Source: Clostridiales bacterium UBA3678
GTDB taxonomy: Bacteria; Bacillota; Clostridia; TANB77; CAG-508
Direction of reading: 5' to 3'
Length of the DNA: 64,000 nt
NCBI GenBank assembly: GCA_002372935.1
Contig: DFJF01000004.1
Coordinates: 136,331 to 200,330, forward strand
Under the pieces are notes generated by a model. It searched no databases and had not been told where the DNA came from. It was given only the letters and a program-made list of their open reading frames with translations. Of this stretch, positions 25,250 to 33,140 are shown one piece after another; positions within the stretch are counted from its first letter, which is position 1; the number at the start of each line of letters is the position of its first letter. Made by a program: the position numbers and the translations under genes.

Positions 25250-26008
25250 TCAAGTTTCTTCTGCAATTTCTGATTTTAATTTATCTTTGAGTCTGTAAGA
25301 ATTTCCATTTATATTTATAATATGTGAATGATGTAAAAGTCTGTCTAATATTGCGTTTGCTAATGTTACATCTCCAAATATTTCATACCACTTTCCAAAA
25401 GGTTTATTTGTTGTTATTATTGTGGAATGATTTTCATATCTTTTATTTATTAGTTGAAATAACATATTTGCTCCCTCGTTATCTATTGGCAAAAATCCCA
25501 TCTCATCTATTATTAAAACTTTATATTTCGCATAATGATTTAATCTATTCATAAACCTATTTTCTGAATTTGCTTTCTTTAAATTTGATATCAGATCATT
25601 GCAATTTATAAAATATGTTGAATCTCTGTTCTTTGCTGCGACTATTCCTATTGATGTTGCTAAATGTGTTTTTCCAACTCCTGGACTTCCTACAAATATT
25701 ATATTTTCCTTATTCTCTATAAATCTTAAGTTTTTAAAATCTAATATTTGCTCTTTATTTATTGTTGGCTGAAATGAAAAATCAAAATCCTCAAAGTTCT
25801 TTATAAATGGAAATCCTGCTGTTCTTACACATCCATATATTGCTTTTTCATTCATTAATTCTATTTCTAAATTTGTTAATTCATATAGACTTTCTACTAC
25901 ATCTTTTTCTTTCTTATTTATTAGCTCGATATACTTATCCAAGTTTTGCTTTATTCTTTCTAATTTTAATATTTCCAAATTATTTATTAATTTTATATAA
26001 TTACTCAT
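25250..26008 (-). CDS. istB: IS21-family helper ATPase IstB
   Basis: 252-residue AAA+ protein of the DnaC/IstB type: Walker A GSPGVGKTHLAT, Walker B VLIIDEMGFLP, and sensor-like STIITTNKPF. It regulates target choice and stimulates the IstA transposase. Full length for the family. Two nt downstream of istA and intact, so the element may be active. Confidence 0.94.
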   Translation of the reverse strand: MSNYIKLINNLEILKLERIKQNLDKYIELINKKEKDVVESLYELTNLEIELMNEKAIYGCVRTAGFPFIKNFEDFDFSFQPTINKEQILDFKNLRFIENKENIIFVGSPGVGKTHLATSIGIVAAKNRDSTYFINCNDLISNLKKANSENRFMNRLNHYAKYKVLIIDEMGFLPIDNEGANMLFQLINKRYENHSTIITTNKPFGKWYEIFGDVTLANAILDRLLHHSHIININGNSYRLKDKLKSEIAEET

Positions 26009-26009
26009 T

Positions 26010-27236
26010 TTATTTTACCTCACATAATTTATTTAAATTCTCTAAATTCTTTTTTGCTAATGCTTCTATTTGTTCTTGCGTTTTATTTTGTAATATTCCG
26101 CTAAGTCCTTCTATATAGTGTTCTTCTTTATAATTTATATTTTTTTCTGAAATTTCATGTATTGTTATTAATTCTTTGTTATAATATACATAGAGCTTGT
26201 TATTCTCTTCTTGAATGGATAATGTATGTTCTATGTATTTATTTGGAACTGAATATCTTTTACCTTTATAATAAAATAATGATTCATTTGATATTTTTAT
26301 TTGCTTTGTGGATATCAAATATTGTTCCATTATTTTTTGATTTGGTAGTGGTTTAAGATATTCTTTTTCCTTATTAAATAGTATAATTGGTGCTACTCCT
26401 ATTGTCGAATTTACTTGTCTATTTACTTTTATATTTATTTCCTTAATTATTTTTACTAATTCTTCTTCATCTTCAAATTCATGATTATATGGTATTAACC
26501 AGCTCATAAATCTATTTGCTGACTCATCTTTTCCTTTTGTATATGGATGTCTCGGTTTACACTTTTTAGCATTTATTCCTATATCTTTTATAAATGCTTT
26601 AAATTCATCTGAAAATTCTCCTGTTTTGGTATTTACTATACTACTCATATTATCTGTAAGTAATTCTTCTGGCAATCCCCCAATATATTCAAATGTTTTT
26701 ATCAAACTTCTTTGTACATCAATTCTTGTTTTAAATTTACTATATATAAATACATGTAATCTACTTGAACCAAGTGTTGATGATAATATATTAAATTCAA
26801 ATACTTCGCCATGTTTACTCACCATTCTTATATCTTCTTTCCAATCAAATTGTAATTGTTTTCCCATATCTGTTTCAAATCTTAAATGTGCTTTATTATT
26901 CTTTTTAGGCTTTAATTTATGTTTGTTTATGTACTTATAAAAATTTGAATATGTTCCTATATTATTATCTTCACTAAAATATTGATATAATCCTGTTATT
27001 GTTATTCCTGGCAATTCCAATTTTTCTTTAATTTCATTTTTTAAATTATCCAATTTTGATTTTCTAATTATCTTAATATTTTCTCTACAATATCCATTAT
27101 TATATTTTTCAATTGTTCGTCTATCTATCTTATATATTCTTGATAATTCTGAATAATTTGGTTTTATATTTAAAGTCTTCATTATTAATAACTCCTGTTT
27201 TATTTTTTCTAATTTTTTTCTATATTCTTCATTCAT
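26010..27236 (-). CDS. istA: IS21-family transposase IstA
   Basis: 408-residue DDE transposase: N-terminal HTH (PNYSELSRIYKIDRRTIEKY), then a retroviral-integrase-like core with Asp in QLQFDWKED, Asp in LLTDNMSS and Glu in GKDESANRFMSW. Cuts and joins the element ends. Intact, preceded by GGAGG about 6 nt before the ATG. Confidence 0.94.
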   Translation of the reverse strand: MNEEYRKKLEKIKQELLIMKTLNIKPNYSELSRIYKIDRRTIEKYNNGYCRENIKIIRKSKLDNLKNEIKEKLELPGITITGLYQYFSEDNNIGTYSNFYKYINKHKLKPKKNNKAHLRFETDMGKQLQFDWKEDIRMVSKHGEVFEFNILSSTLGSSRLHVFIYSKFKTRIDVQRSLIKTFEYIGGLPEELLTDNMSSIVNTKTGEFSDEFKAFIKDIGINAKKCKPRHPYTKGKDESANRFMSWLIPYNHEFEDEEELVKIIKEINIKVNRQVNSTIGVAPIILFNKEKEYLKPLPNQKIMEQYLISTKQIKISNESLFYYKGKRYSVPNKYIEHTLSIQEENNKLYVYYNKELITIHEISEKNINYKEEHYIEGLSGILQNKTQEQIEALAKKNLENLNKLCEVK

Positions 27237-27295
27237 TTTGTTATACCTCCATCAAAAGTATAACAAAAAAGAATGTACTTTTGGGAATTTATCTT

Positions 27296-27355
27296 TGTAC
27301 ATTTTTGTACATTATTAAATTCCATTTTTTGTACATTCTTATTTTATCATTAACA
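27296..27355. repeat. IS21 right terminal inverted repeat
   Basis: Reverse complement begins TGTTAATGATAAAATAAGAA; TGTACA boxes at 27330-27335, 27306-27311 and 27296-27301 mirror the left end exactly in spacing. Confidence 0.85.
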
Positions 27356-27439
27356 AAAATAAATTTAATTACTATTAGAAATCAAATACAATTAGTAAAA
27401 ATCTCATAAAACCTTCCAATAAAAATCAAACGAAATTAG

Positions 27440-27599
27440 TACAAATTTCCTAAAATATTCCAATAAAAATTGGGAAGAAATTGGTGATCAAATTTTCAAA
27501 ATCACTCCAATTTTAACAAAATTGTACATCAAACAAAAAAACAGCAAAGTACTAATATCACTAGCATACAATACAATTCAACACATCTAACAAAACATG
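27440..27599. repeat. Copy of the element right-end arm next to the left att core
   Basis: About 160 bp clearly related to 46612-46773, including ATTTTAAC, a CACTAG..ATACA block and ACAATTCAACA, ending at the att core. It means that the left boundary looks like a complete circular-junction (attP-like) site: right arm, core, tRNA 3' half, integrase. Confidence 0.75.
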
Positions 27600-27626
27600 T
27601 TATGTAGCCCTCATAACCCGAAGGTC
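27600..27626. repeat. Attachment-site core, left copy
   Basis: TTATGTAGCCCTCATAACCC then GAAGGTC. Identical to 46774-46800. Its last 17 bases equal the anticodon loop and arm of initiator tRNA. Confidence 0.85.
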
Positions 27627-27654
27627 GTAAGTTCGAGTCTTACCCCCGCAACCA
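27610..27654 (+). tRNA. tRNA-fMet(CAT) 3' half only (fragment)
   Basis: Reads anticodon loop CTCATAA, CCCGAAGGTC, T arm GTAAGTTCGAGTCTTAC, acceptor strand CCCCCGC and encoded ACCA, which is the initiator tRNA 3' half. The upstream sequence does not match any tRNA 5' half, so it cannot be a working gene. It is the usual tRNA-tail copy carried by an integrating element. Confidence 0.85.
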
Positions 27655-27662
27655 AACAGTAG

Positions 27663-27697
27663 TCACTAGAACCATAACGGTTTTAGTGATTTTTTTG
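27663..27697 (+). terminator. Terminator after the tRNA 3' fragment
   Basis: TCACTAGAACC / GGTTTTAGTGA stem followed by a run of seven Ts, as after a real tRNA gene. Confidence 0.8.
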
Positions 27698-27747
27698 TTT
27701 TGCTTAAAGGTTGCTATAATTACTAAAAAGTGCTTCCTTATGTCAAT

Positions 27748-27765
27748 TTGGGGAAAAATTGGGGA
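27748..27765. repeat. Paired TTGGGGA motifs, left end (probable integrase arm sites)
   Basis: TTGGGGA at 27748 and 27759, 11 bp apart. The same pair with the same spacing is at 46644 and 46655 near the right end. Confidence 0.6.
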
Positions 27766-27862
27766 TGAACTCCTAAAACTAGACCTTTGTAATACTATAA
27801 ATTTCAATAAAATTCATAGCTGATAAATATGAGAGCAAAAAAGATTTAGTAATATTGAATTG

Positions 27863-29059
27863 CTAATGTGCGTTAGTCACTAATAAATTTTCTAGTACGT
27901 TTCCTGCGTGTTTATCGTGTGATTTTAAAGGATGTACATAGAAATTATAGGTTGTAGTAATCTGTGCATGACCTAGTCTTGCTGATACAGTTGCTACATC
28001 TACTTGCTGAGCTATAAGCAATGTTGCATTTGTATGGCGTAACCCATGAAATGTTATAACAGGTAAGCCAATTTGTTTAATAAATTTTTCAAACCATTTA
28101 CTAATAGTTGATGGTGTAATTGGTTTGCCATCTACTTGTACAAATAACCTATCAGAATCGTGCCAGAAATCGCCTACAATCGTTTTTTGTTCTTCATACC
28201 ATAATTTATATTCTTCGAGTAAAGAAACGATAAAATCGGGAATAGCGACTTCACGAATTGAACTTTCTGTTTTAGGACTTTTTGTAAATATTCCTTTGTC
28301 AGATAAATATTGACTTGATTTGTTTATGCTGATAATTCCATTTTTTAAATCTATATCAGACCATTCAAGTCCAGCTAGTTCTCCAAGTCTTGCACCTATA
28401 AATATGTCTAGTAAAACTGCAACTTTGTATTTGATGTCATTGCCTGTTAGCTTTTCTAAATTATCTATTAGAATTCTAGTTTGAACTTCATCATAACATT
28501 CACGTTTAGGTTTAGGTGCTTTAGGTGGTTGCACACGTTCTGCAGGATTATTTACAATCATTTGCCAATAAACAGCCTTAGTTAGCATAGCATGTAAAAG
28601 CCTATGATGTTCTAAAATTGTTTTCTTTGATAATGGTTTTCTAGTTTTCTTTCCATTGTTGTTTTTCTTTCTAACTATTTGAGTATCTTCATCTAATAAA
28701 TTATAGAATTGCATAATATCAATAGGTCTTATTTTATTTAACCTAAAATGTCCAAAATAGGGAAGAATTCTAGATTCTAGCATTCCTTTATATCTGCTAT
28801 ATGTAGATGGCGCAAGTTCTTTTAGTCCATAATCTCTTTTCCATATTTCAACGAATTCTTTAAATGTTGGGACAGTTCCATCAACTACAAATCCGTTTTC
28901 TACTTGTGCAATATATTTTGCAAGTTCAGTTCTCGCTTCTGATTTGTTTTTGCAATGGACTGTCTTTTGATGTCTTATAGCTTTTCCATCTAGATCATAG
29001 CCTTTAAAGACTACTAATCTATAACTGTTTTTTCCACGCTTTTCAATACTACCAGTCAA
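27863..29059 (-). CDS. Tyrosine-type site-specific integrase
   Basis: 398 residues. N-terminal arm-binding domain (GSIEKRGKNSYRLVVFKGYD), core-binding SAM-like domain, and catalytic domain with Arg in FIGARLGELAGLEW, HGLRHTNATLL (His-X-X-Arg), GHAQITTTYNFY containing the nucleophile Tyr. It matches the phage/ICE integrase group that recombines at tRNA 3' ends. Starts at TTG with GGAGG about 8 nt upstream. It points toward the left att core about 240 bp away, the usual arrangement. Confidence 0.95.
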   Translation of the reverse strand: MTGSIEKRGKNSYRLVVFKGYDLDGKAIRHQKTVHCKNKSEARTELAKYIAQVENGFVVDGTVPTFKEFVEIWKRDYGLKELAPSTYSRYKGMLESRILPYFGHFRLNKIRPIDIMQFYNLLDEDTQIVRKKNNNGKKTRKPLSKKTILEHHRLLHAMLTKAVYWQMIVNNPAERVQPPKAPKPKRECYDEVQTRILIDNLEKLTGNDIKYKVAVLLDIFIGARLGELAGLEWSDIDLKNGIISINKSSQYLSDKGIFTKSPKTESSIREVAIPDFIVSLLEEYKLWYEEQKTIVGDFWHDSDRLFVQVDGKPITPSTISKWFEKFIKQIGLPVITFHGLRHTNATLLIAQQVDVATVSARLGHAQITTTYNFYVHPLKSHDKHAGNVLENLLVTNAH

Positions 29060-29251
29060 CTTTTTGCCTCCTTTCGTTTTATTTAGTAATAGAGTGTATT
29101 ACTATGATTTTATTGTATCATCAGGAAGAAAGAAAACAAAACCCGACAATGAAAATTAGTTTATAAATAATTATTGTATGGTGAATACACTATTTAAGTA
29201 TTGTATAAAATATGATATAATCAATGTGACGATTAGATTTGGAGGAAAAAC

Positions 29252-30286
29252 ATGAGTGAAACAATACATAAACTTAATATAAAAGAAGATGAAAGCATTT
29301 TGCCTATTGGAACGAAAAATGGATGTCTTACTATAATTGATGATTTTTCAGCTTATCAAAATGAAGTTGCACAAAAAAAGATTGAAAAATTAGAAAAAGA
29401 AAAGCAAGACTTTATAGATGGAATTAAGCTAGAAACAAATAACTTTGAATCGGTTGATACATTTGATGATTGGATTAAGCATTGTAGAAATGCACAATAT
29501 TATAAATGTCAATGCAAGTGTGGTCAAATTCATTTCTTAGATAAATCAAGATTTTTGAGGAAGAGGCATAGATATTGCTCCAATGATTGTGGAATTAAAA
29601 AAAAGCATAATCAAGATATTCTAGATAGTTATGAAAGAGTAAAAGATGAAAGCTATGATAAAAAATTATTGAATACAATTTTTGAATCTCTAGAAATTAT
29701 AGAGTGTGTTAATGATAATTATGAAAGATTGTATGGCTATCATGATAAAAGAAAAAAAGGTGGAGGAACATATAAAATATACAAAATATACAAATGTCGT
29801 TGTTACTTATGTGGAAAGGAATATGAGATAATATCTTCGCAATTCAAAATTAAAAATGATACATATGGTTCAAATGCAACTAAAGGATATTATAGTGATG
29901 CATACTGTGATTGCCATAAAATATCATCTTTTCAATGGAGGACGATTGACCTATTTCAAAAATATGATGTGAATTATAGAGTTGAAGTTTCTTTTCCAGA
30001 TTTATATGGTATAGGAAATAAAAATCAATTAAGATATGATTTTGCAATATATGATAAGGATGGCAATATTAAATATTTAATTGAATGCCAAGGAGAACAA
30101 CATTATAAACCAGTAAAAGAGTTTGGAGGAAATTATCAATATAATGTTCAAAAGGAAAATGATAATTTAAAAAGAGAATATGCAAATAAAAATATGATTA
30201 AATTAATAGAAATACCATATAAATGCAATACTTATGAAAAAGAAGAAGAGTTTCTAATAAATGAAGGAGTAATATCAATAAAATAA
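29252..30286 (+). CDS. Cys-rich protein with C-terminal PD-(D/E)XK nuclease-like domain
   Basis: 344 residues. N-terminal part holds CX1CXC and CX3C clusters (YKCQCKCGQIH, RYCSNDCG) and a further YKCRCYLCGKEY plus YCDCHK, suggesting zinc fingers. The C-terminal part reads QLRYDFAIYD, LIECQGEQHY, then basic residues and LIEIPYKC: a D...E-X-Q nuclease core like short-patch or homing-type endonucleases. Lone cargo gene; GGAGG before the ATG. Function (restriction, homing) is unproven. Confidence 0.6.
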   Translation: MSETIHKLNIKEDESILPIGTKNGCLTIIDDFSAYQNEVAQKKIEKLEKEKQDFIDGIKLETNNFESVDTFDDWIKHCRNAQYYKCQCKCGQIHFLDKSRFLRKRHRYCSNDCGIKKKHNQDILDSYERVKDESYDKKLLNTIFESLEIIECVNDNYERLYGYHDKRKKGGGTYKIYKIYKCRCYLCGKEYEIISSQFKIKNDTYGSNATKGYYSDAYCDCHKISSFQWRTIDLFQKYDVNYRVEVSFPDLYGIGNKNQLRYDFAIYDKDGNIKYLIECQGEQHYKPVKEFGGNYQYNVQKENDNLKREYANKNMIKLIEIPYKCNTYEKEEEFLINEGVISIK

Positions 30287-30307
30287 GGAAGTACTACTTC
30301 CTTATTT
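30281..30307. terminator. Bidirectional terminator overlapping two stop codons
   Basis: Perfect 12-bp arms AAATAAGGAAGT / ACTTCCTTATTT with a 3-nt loop, containing the ends of both convergent genes. Confidence 0.85.
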
Positions 30308-31280
30308 TCATGTATTCAAGCCACTCAATTAATTCTTCGCCAGTTATTAATCCTTTTTTATATCTTTCTTGATAAATTGGATATTCCTCTCTAAAGCATT
30401 CAAAAAGTCTTTCCACTTTTTCAGAAGCACCTATTGAGACTTGTTTATGTAAGTTTTTATATCTTTTCCTGCATTTTTGCAGATATATATCATCTTTTTC
30501 ATTTTTTCTATCGCGTTCTTCTTTTGCAATTTCAAAACAAGTTTTAGTATCAGTATATAAGTTATTACAATATTGTTGTTCTTTATTTTTAGTATGTATA
30601 AACCAATAGTTACAATTTTTGCAACATTCAAATTTTATATTCTTAATATTACTTATTAATTCTTTTACAATACAATATAAAAGATTTTCAACAGAATCAG
30701 AAGAAAATGTGTAATTCATTGATAAATTTTCAGGTATATTGTTCATAAAAAATGTGTTTAAATTATAATTTATAAATAATGTAGGATTTTCTTCTAATAT
30801 AGTGTTTATAGCAGAGTAATTATGTTCTTTTTCAGCAAGGTATTCTATAATATCATAATCCTTATCTAAAATATCAGTAATATTTAAGATGTTCTTATAA
30901 TAACTGTTAGTAAAGACTTGCTCTAATCTAATTTTAAGCATTGAAAAATTTAATGATAATTCATCATATATCCAGTCAATAAAGTCTTGTAAGTATTCTC
31001 TATTTAATACAATAGAATAATTATTTATATCACCTAAAATTTTATTATCATATAAGCTCAATAAATGAATGAATAAGTAATCTTTGACAAAAATAGTAAA
31101 ATCTATATGATCATCAAAATCTGTGTTCATAAAATCTAGTAAAAAATTTCCTAATTCTTGTTCTTTTGGGCAAGCTGTTTTAATTCTTATTTTTTTATTA
31201 TCAACTTCTTCTAATGCATAGCTAGAAATATATTCTTTAAAGTTTTTAAAATCAAAAATTATTTCAAGATTTGCAATCAT
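30294..31280 (-). CDS. DUF6076-like protein with C-terminal zinc-finger-like motif
   Basis: 328 residues, mostly helical. Near the end: CCKNCNYWFIHTKNKEQQYC, then a Cys about nine residues later, and a charged tail. This arrangement matches my memory of DUF6076 proteins on clostridial mobile elements. The late zinc-finger-like part resembles nucleic-acid binding modules, but no activity can be assigned. Start taken at ATG 31280, preceded by GGGGG; an in-frame start 39 nt earlier has no ribosome site. Confidence 0.5.
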   Translation of the reverse strand: MIANLEIIFDFKNFKEYISSYALEEVDNKKIRIKTACPKEQELGNFLLDFMNTDFDDHIDFTIFVKDYLFIHLLSLYDNKILGDINNYSIVLNREYLQDFIDWIYDELSLNFSMLKIRLEQVFTNSYYKNILNITDILDKDYDIIEYLAEKEHNYSAINTILEENPTLFINYNLNTFFMNNIPENLSMNYTFSSDSVENLLYCIVKELISNIKNIKFECCKNCNYWFIHTKNKEQQYCNNLYTDTKTCFEIAKEERDRKNEKDDIYLQKCRKRYKNLHKQVSIGASEKVERLFECFREEYPIYQERYKKGLITGEELIEWLEYMKIRK

Positions 31281-31411
31281 AAAATACCCCCTACAATTCA
31301 TAAATAAATATTTTTTCATTTGTACGGTTTTTAATTCTTAAATAGACAATTAAAATAACAATTAGTAATTAGCTAGTTACATTATACAAAGCATTTTACA
31401 AAAAAACATAA

Positions 31412-31481
31412 AAAATGCTGAAATTTGCTGATTTGTGTAAAATTGTGCAATTTTGTGCTGATTTGTGCTGAAATGTGCATA
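31412..31481. repeat. Seven tandem 10-bp repeats (TTTGTGCTGA type) before the excisionase gene
   Basis: Consecutive decamers: AAAATGCTGA, AATTTGCTGA, TTTGTGTAAA, ATTGTGCAAT, TTTGTGCTGA, TTTGTGCTGA, AATGTGCATA. The exact 10-bp period puts each unit on the same face of the helix. Ends 19 bp before the start codon, so binding here would block or steer the xis promoter. Confidence 0.75.
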
Positions 31482-31500
31482 AAAATGAGGAGGTGATTTT

Positions 31501-31704
31501 ATGAATGAACTATCAAAAGTAGAAAGAACAACACTAACAATGAAGGAAACAGCAGAGTATTTAGGAGTTTCATATTGGTTAGTAAATCAATTAGTTAGAA
31601 GAAAACAAATACCATGTGCAAGAGTTGGTGGAAGAGTGTTATTTAGAGTTAAAGCTTTAGATGAATACTTAAGTGCAAAAGAAGTAAATTCATTAAATAA
31701 GTAA
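31501..31704 (+). CDS. Excisionase-type MerR-like HTH protein
   Basis: 67 residues with the winged-helix excisionase pattern: TLTMKETAEYLGVSYWLVNQ, LVRRKQIPCARVGGRVLFR, LDEYL. Such proteins bend DNA at attachment sites and switch integrase to excision, and often repress their own promoter. Strong AGGAGGTG site. It is separated from the integrase by two cargo genes, unlike the usual adjacent layout. Confidence 0.85.
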   Translation: MNELSKVERTTLTMKETAEYLGVSYWLVNQLVRRKQIPCARVGGRVLFRVKALDEYLSAKEVNSLNK

Positions 31705-31721
31705 GAAAGGAGAAAGACTGT

Positions 31722-32256
31722 ATGCAATGGATTAAGATTTTTACAAGTATATTTGGAAATCCTAAAATTCAACTATTATTAAAAGAGCGTGATGGAGATA
31801 CAATATTTAGAATATGGATTCAATTATTAACAATTGCTGGGACAAGCGCGCAAGGTGGAAAGATAATGTTTTCAACAAATCAACCATTAACTGTGGAAGA
31901 TCTTGCAAAGATTACACAAAAAACAAACAAAAAAATTAAAAATATATTGGATAAGTTAATTCATTGCGAAATGATTATATTTGAAAATAATACATACATA
32001 ATTAAAAATTGGGAGAAGTATCAAAGTGCTGATAAATATGTGAAAACTTTAGAACAAAATAGAGAAAGACAAAGAAGATTTAGAGAAAATCAAAAAAACG
32101 AAAATAACGTTAATGTAACGTTACGGTAACGGAACAGAAGAGAAGATACAAGAAAAGAATATAATAGAAAGAAATAAATACAAAAGTGGGTATGCAAATT
32201 ATGAACAAAGACATTATCCACCGGAGTTTTTTGATCAGTTTATAGCGAATAAGTAA
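31722..32256 (+). pseudogene. Phage-type replisome organizer, frameshifted
   Basis: An intact N-terminal domain (WIKIFTSIFGNPKIQLLLKE through WEKYQSADKYVKTLEQN) ends at a TAA at 32127-32129. Removing one T in CGGTAAC restores R-N-G-T-E-E-K and a further about 40 codons to YPPEFFDQFIANK and a stop at 32254-32256. So a one-base insertion probably broke the gene. The protein normally directs helicase loading for element replication; this element has probably lost that ability. Confidence 0.7.
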
Positions 32257-32732
32257 GAAAGTAATAGTTTATGAAAAAAATAAAAATAATGAAAAAGGTT
32301 GGTTTCAAAGGATAGACAATAAAAGTAGTATTAAAAAAAGTATAAACTAATAATTGAAGAAGAATATCAATATACAACTGATACACCTGATGATATTGCT
32401 AGAATTATAAATAGCTATGTAAATTATACTTGAAAATTAGATAAGAGAAGACTTTTAAGGGTAATTCCCCAATGGGGAATTTTTAATTTTATATAAAAGT
32501 CTCCATTGGAGAATTTTCACTAAATCCCTTGATATTACTAGTGTTAATGCCAGAATTCTCACGATGAGAATTTATAATTTTTTACTTTATGAAATGTTTG
32601 CTAAATATTTAAGCAAGATTCCCCTCTGTGTATACAAAAGGTATTTTTTGATCTTTGGGAGTAACTCCCAGACCCTTTAAATTTTTTTGTTATAGAAATT
32701 CGACATTTTATTTCAAAATACTGGAAGGTATG
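32257..32732. other. Non-coding stretch with gene remnants and four short palindromes
   Basis: Only decayed coding is seen (for example a TTDTPDDIARIINSYVNYT stretch near 32380-32432). Palindromes: 32464-32480 (ATTCCCC/GGGGAAT), 32500-32512 (TCTCCATTGGAGA), 32554-32572 (AATTCTCA/TGAGAATT) and 32656-32670 (TGGGAGT/ACTCCCA, perfect). They lie between the broken replication gene and the MazG-like gene; possible relics of a transfer or replication origin, but unproven. Confidence 0.5.
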
Positions 32733-32761
32733 TTGTTAAAAAAATGATTTTGTGATATAAC
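32733..32761 (+). promoter_or_regulatory. Sigma-A-type promoter for MazG-like gene
   Basis: TTGTTA (32733-32738), 17-bp spacer, TATAAC (32756-32761), 38 bp before the start. Confidence 0.55.
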
Positions 32762-32798
32762 ATATACTAGAGAAATTATAAAGTATTGAGAGGTAAAG

Positions 32799-33113
32799 AT
32801 GAAAGAATTAATAGAAGAAATAGATAAATTCAACAAAGAAAGAGATTGGGATCAATTTCATTCACCTGAGAATTTAGCAAAGTCAATTTCTATTGAGGCT
32901 GGAGAATTATTAGAGTGTTTTCAATGGAATAATGACTATAACAAAGAAGAAGTATGTGAAGAACTAGCAGATGTTTTTACATATTGTTTAATGATGGCTG
33001 ATAAGTTAGATGTAGATCCAAAAGATATAATTTTAAAGAAGTTAGATAAAACAAGAAAAAAATATCCAGTTGAAAAAGCTAAAGGGGTTAGTACAAAATA
33101 TAATAAACTATAA
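32799..33113 (+). CDS. MazG-like nucleotide pyrophosphohydrolase
   Basis: 104 residues of all-alpha NTP-PPase: the metal-binding EAGELLECFQW and EELADVFTYCLMMAD helices (E-X-X-E / E-X-X-D) are clear. Members hydrolyse dNTPs or ppGpp-like signals. The short form is common beside nuclease-helicases in phage-defence islands. The DUF2075 nuclease-helicase follows 27 nt later on the same strand. Confidence 0.85.
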   Translation: MKELIEEIDKFNKERDWDQFHSPENLAKSISIEAGELLECFQWNNDYNKEEVCEELADVFTYCLMMADKLDVDPKDIILKKLDKTRKKYPVEKAKGVSTKYNKL

Positions 33114-33140
33114 AGATAATAATTAATGGGGGCAATTATT

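Larger units (their letters stand above)
25181..27355. mobile_element. IS21-family insertion sequence, about 2.2 kb, apparently complete
   Basis: Two genes (istA, istB) on the minus strand bounded by inverted ends beginning TGTTAATG and ending CATTAACA. Each end carries three TGTACA boxes at the same distances from the tip (positions 21, 45 and 55), i.e. 25201, 25225, 25235 and their mirror images at 27330, 27306, 27296. TG...CA termini and multiple internal boxes are the IS21 pattern. No target duplication is obvious at the flanks. Confidence 0.88.

Noticed and set aside
27610..27654. Functional tRNA-fMet gene
   Set aside because: Only the 3' half is present; the upstream DNA is element arm, with no D arm or acceptor 5' strand.
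31412..31481. Plasmid-type replication iterons
   Set aside because: No rep gene follows; the next gene is an excisionase-type HTH, so control of that gene is the better reading, though replication use cannot be excluded.
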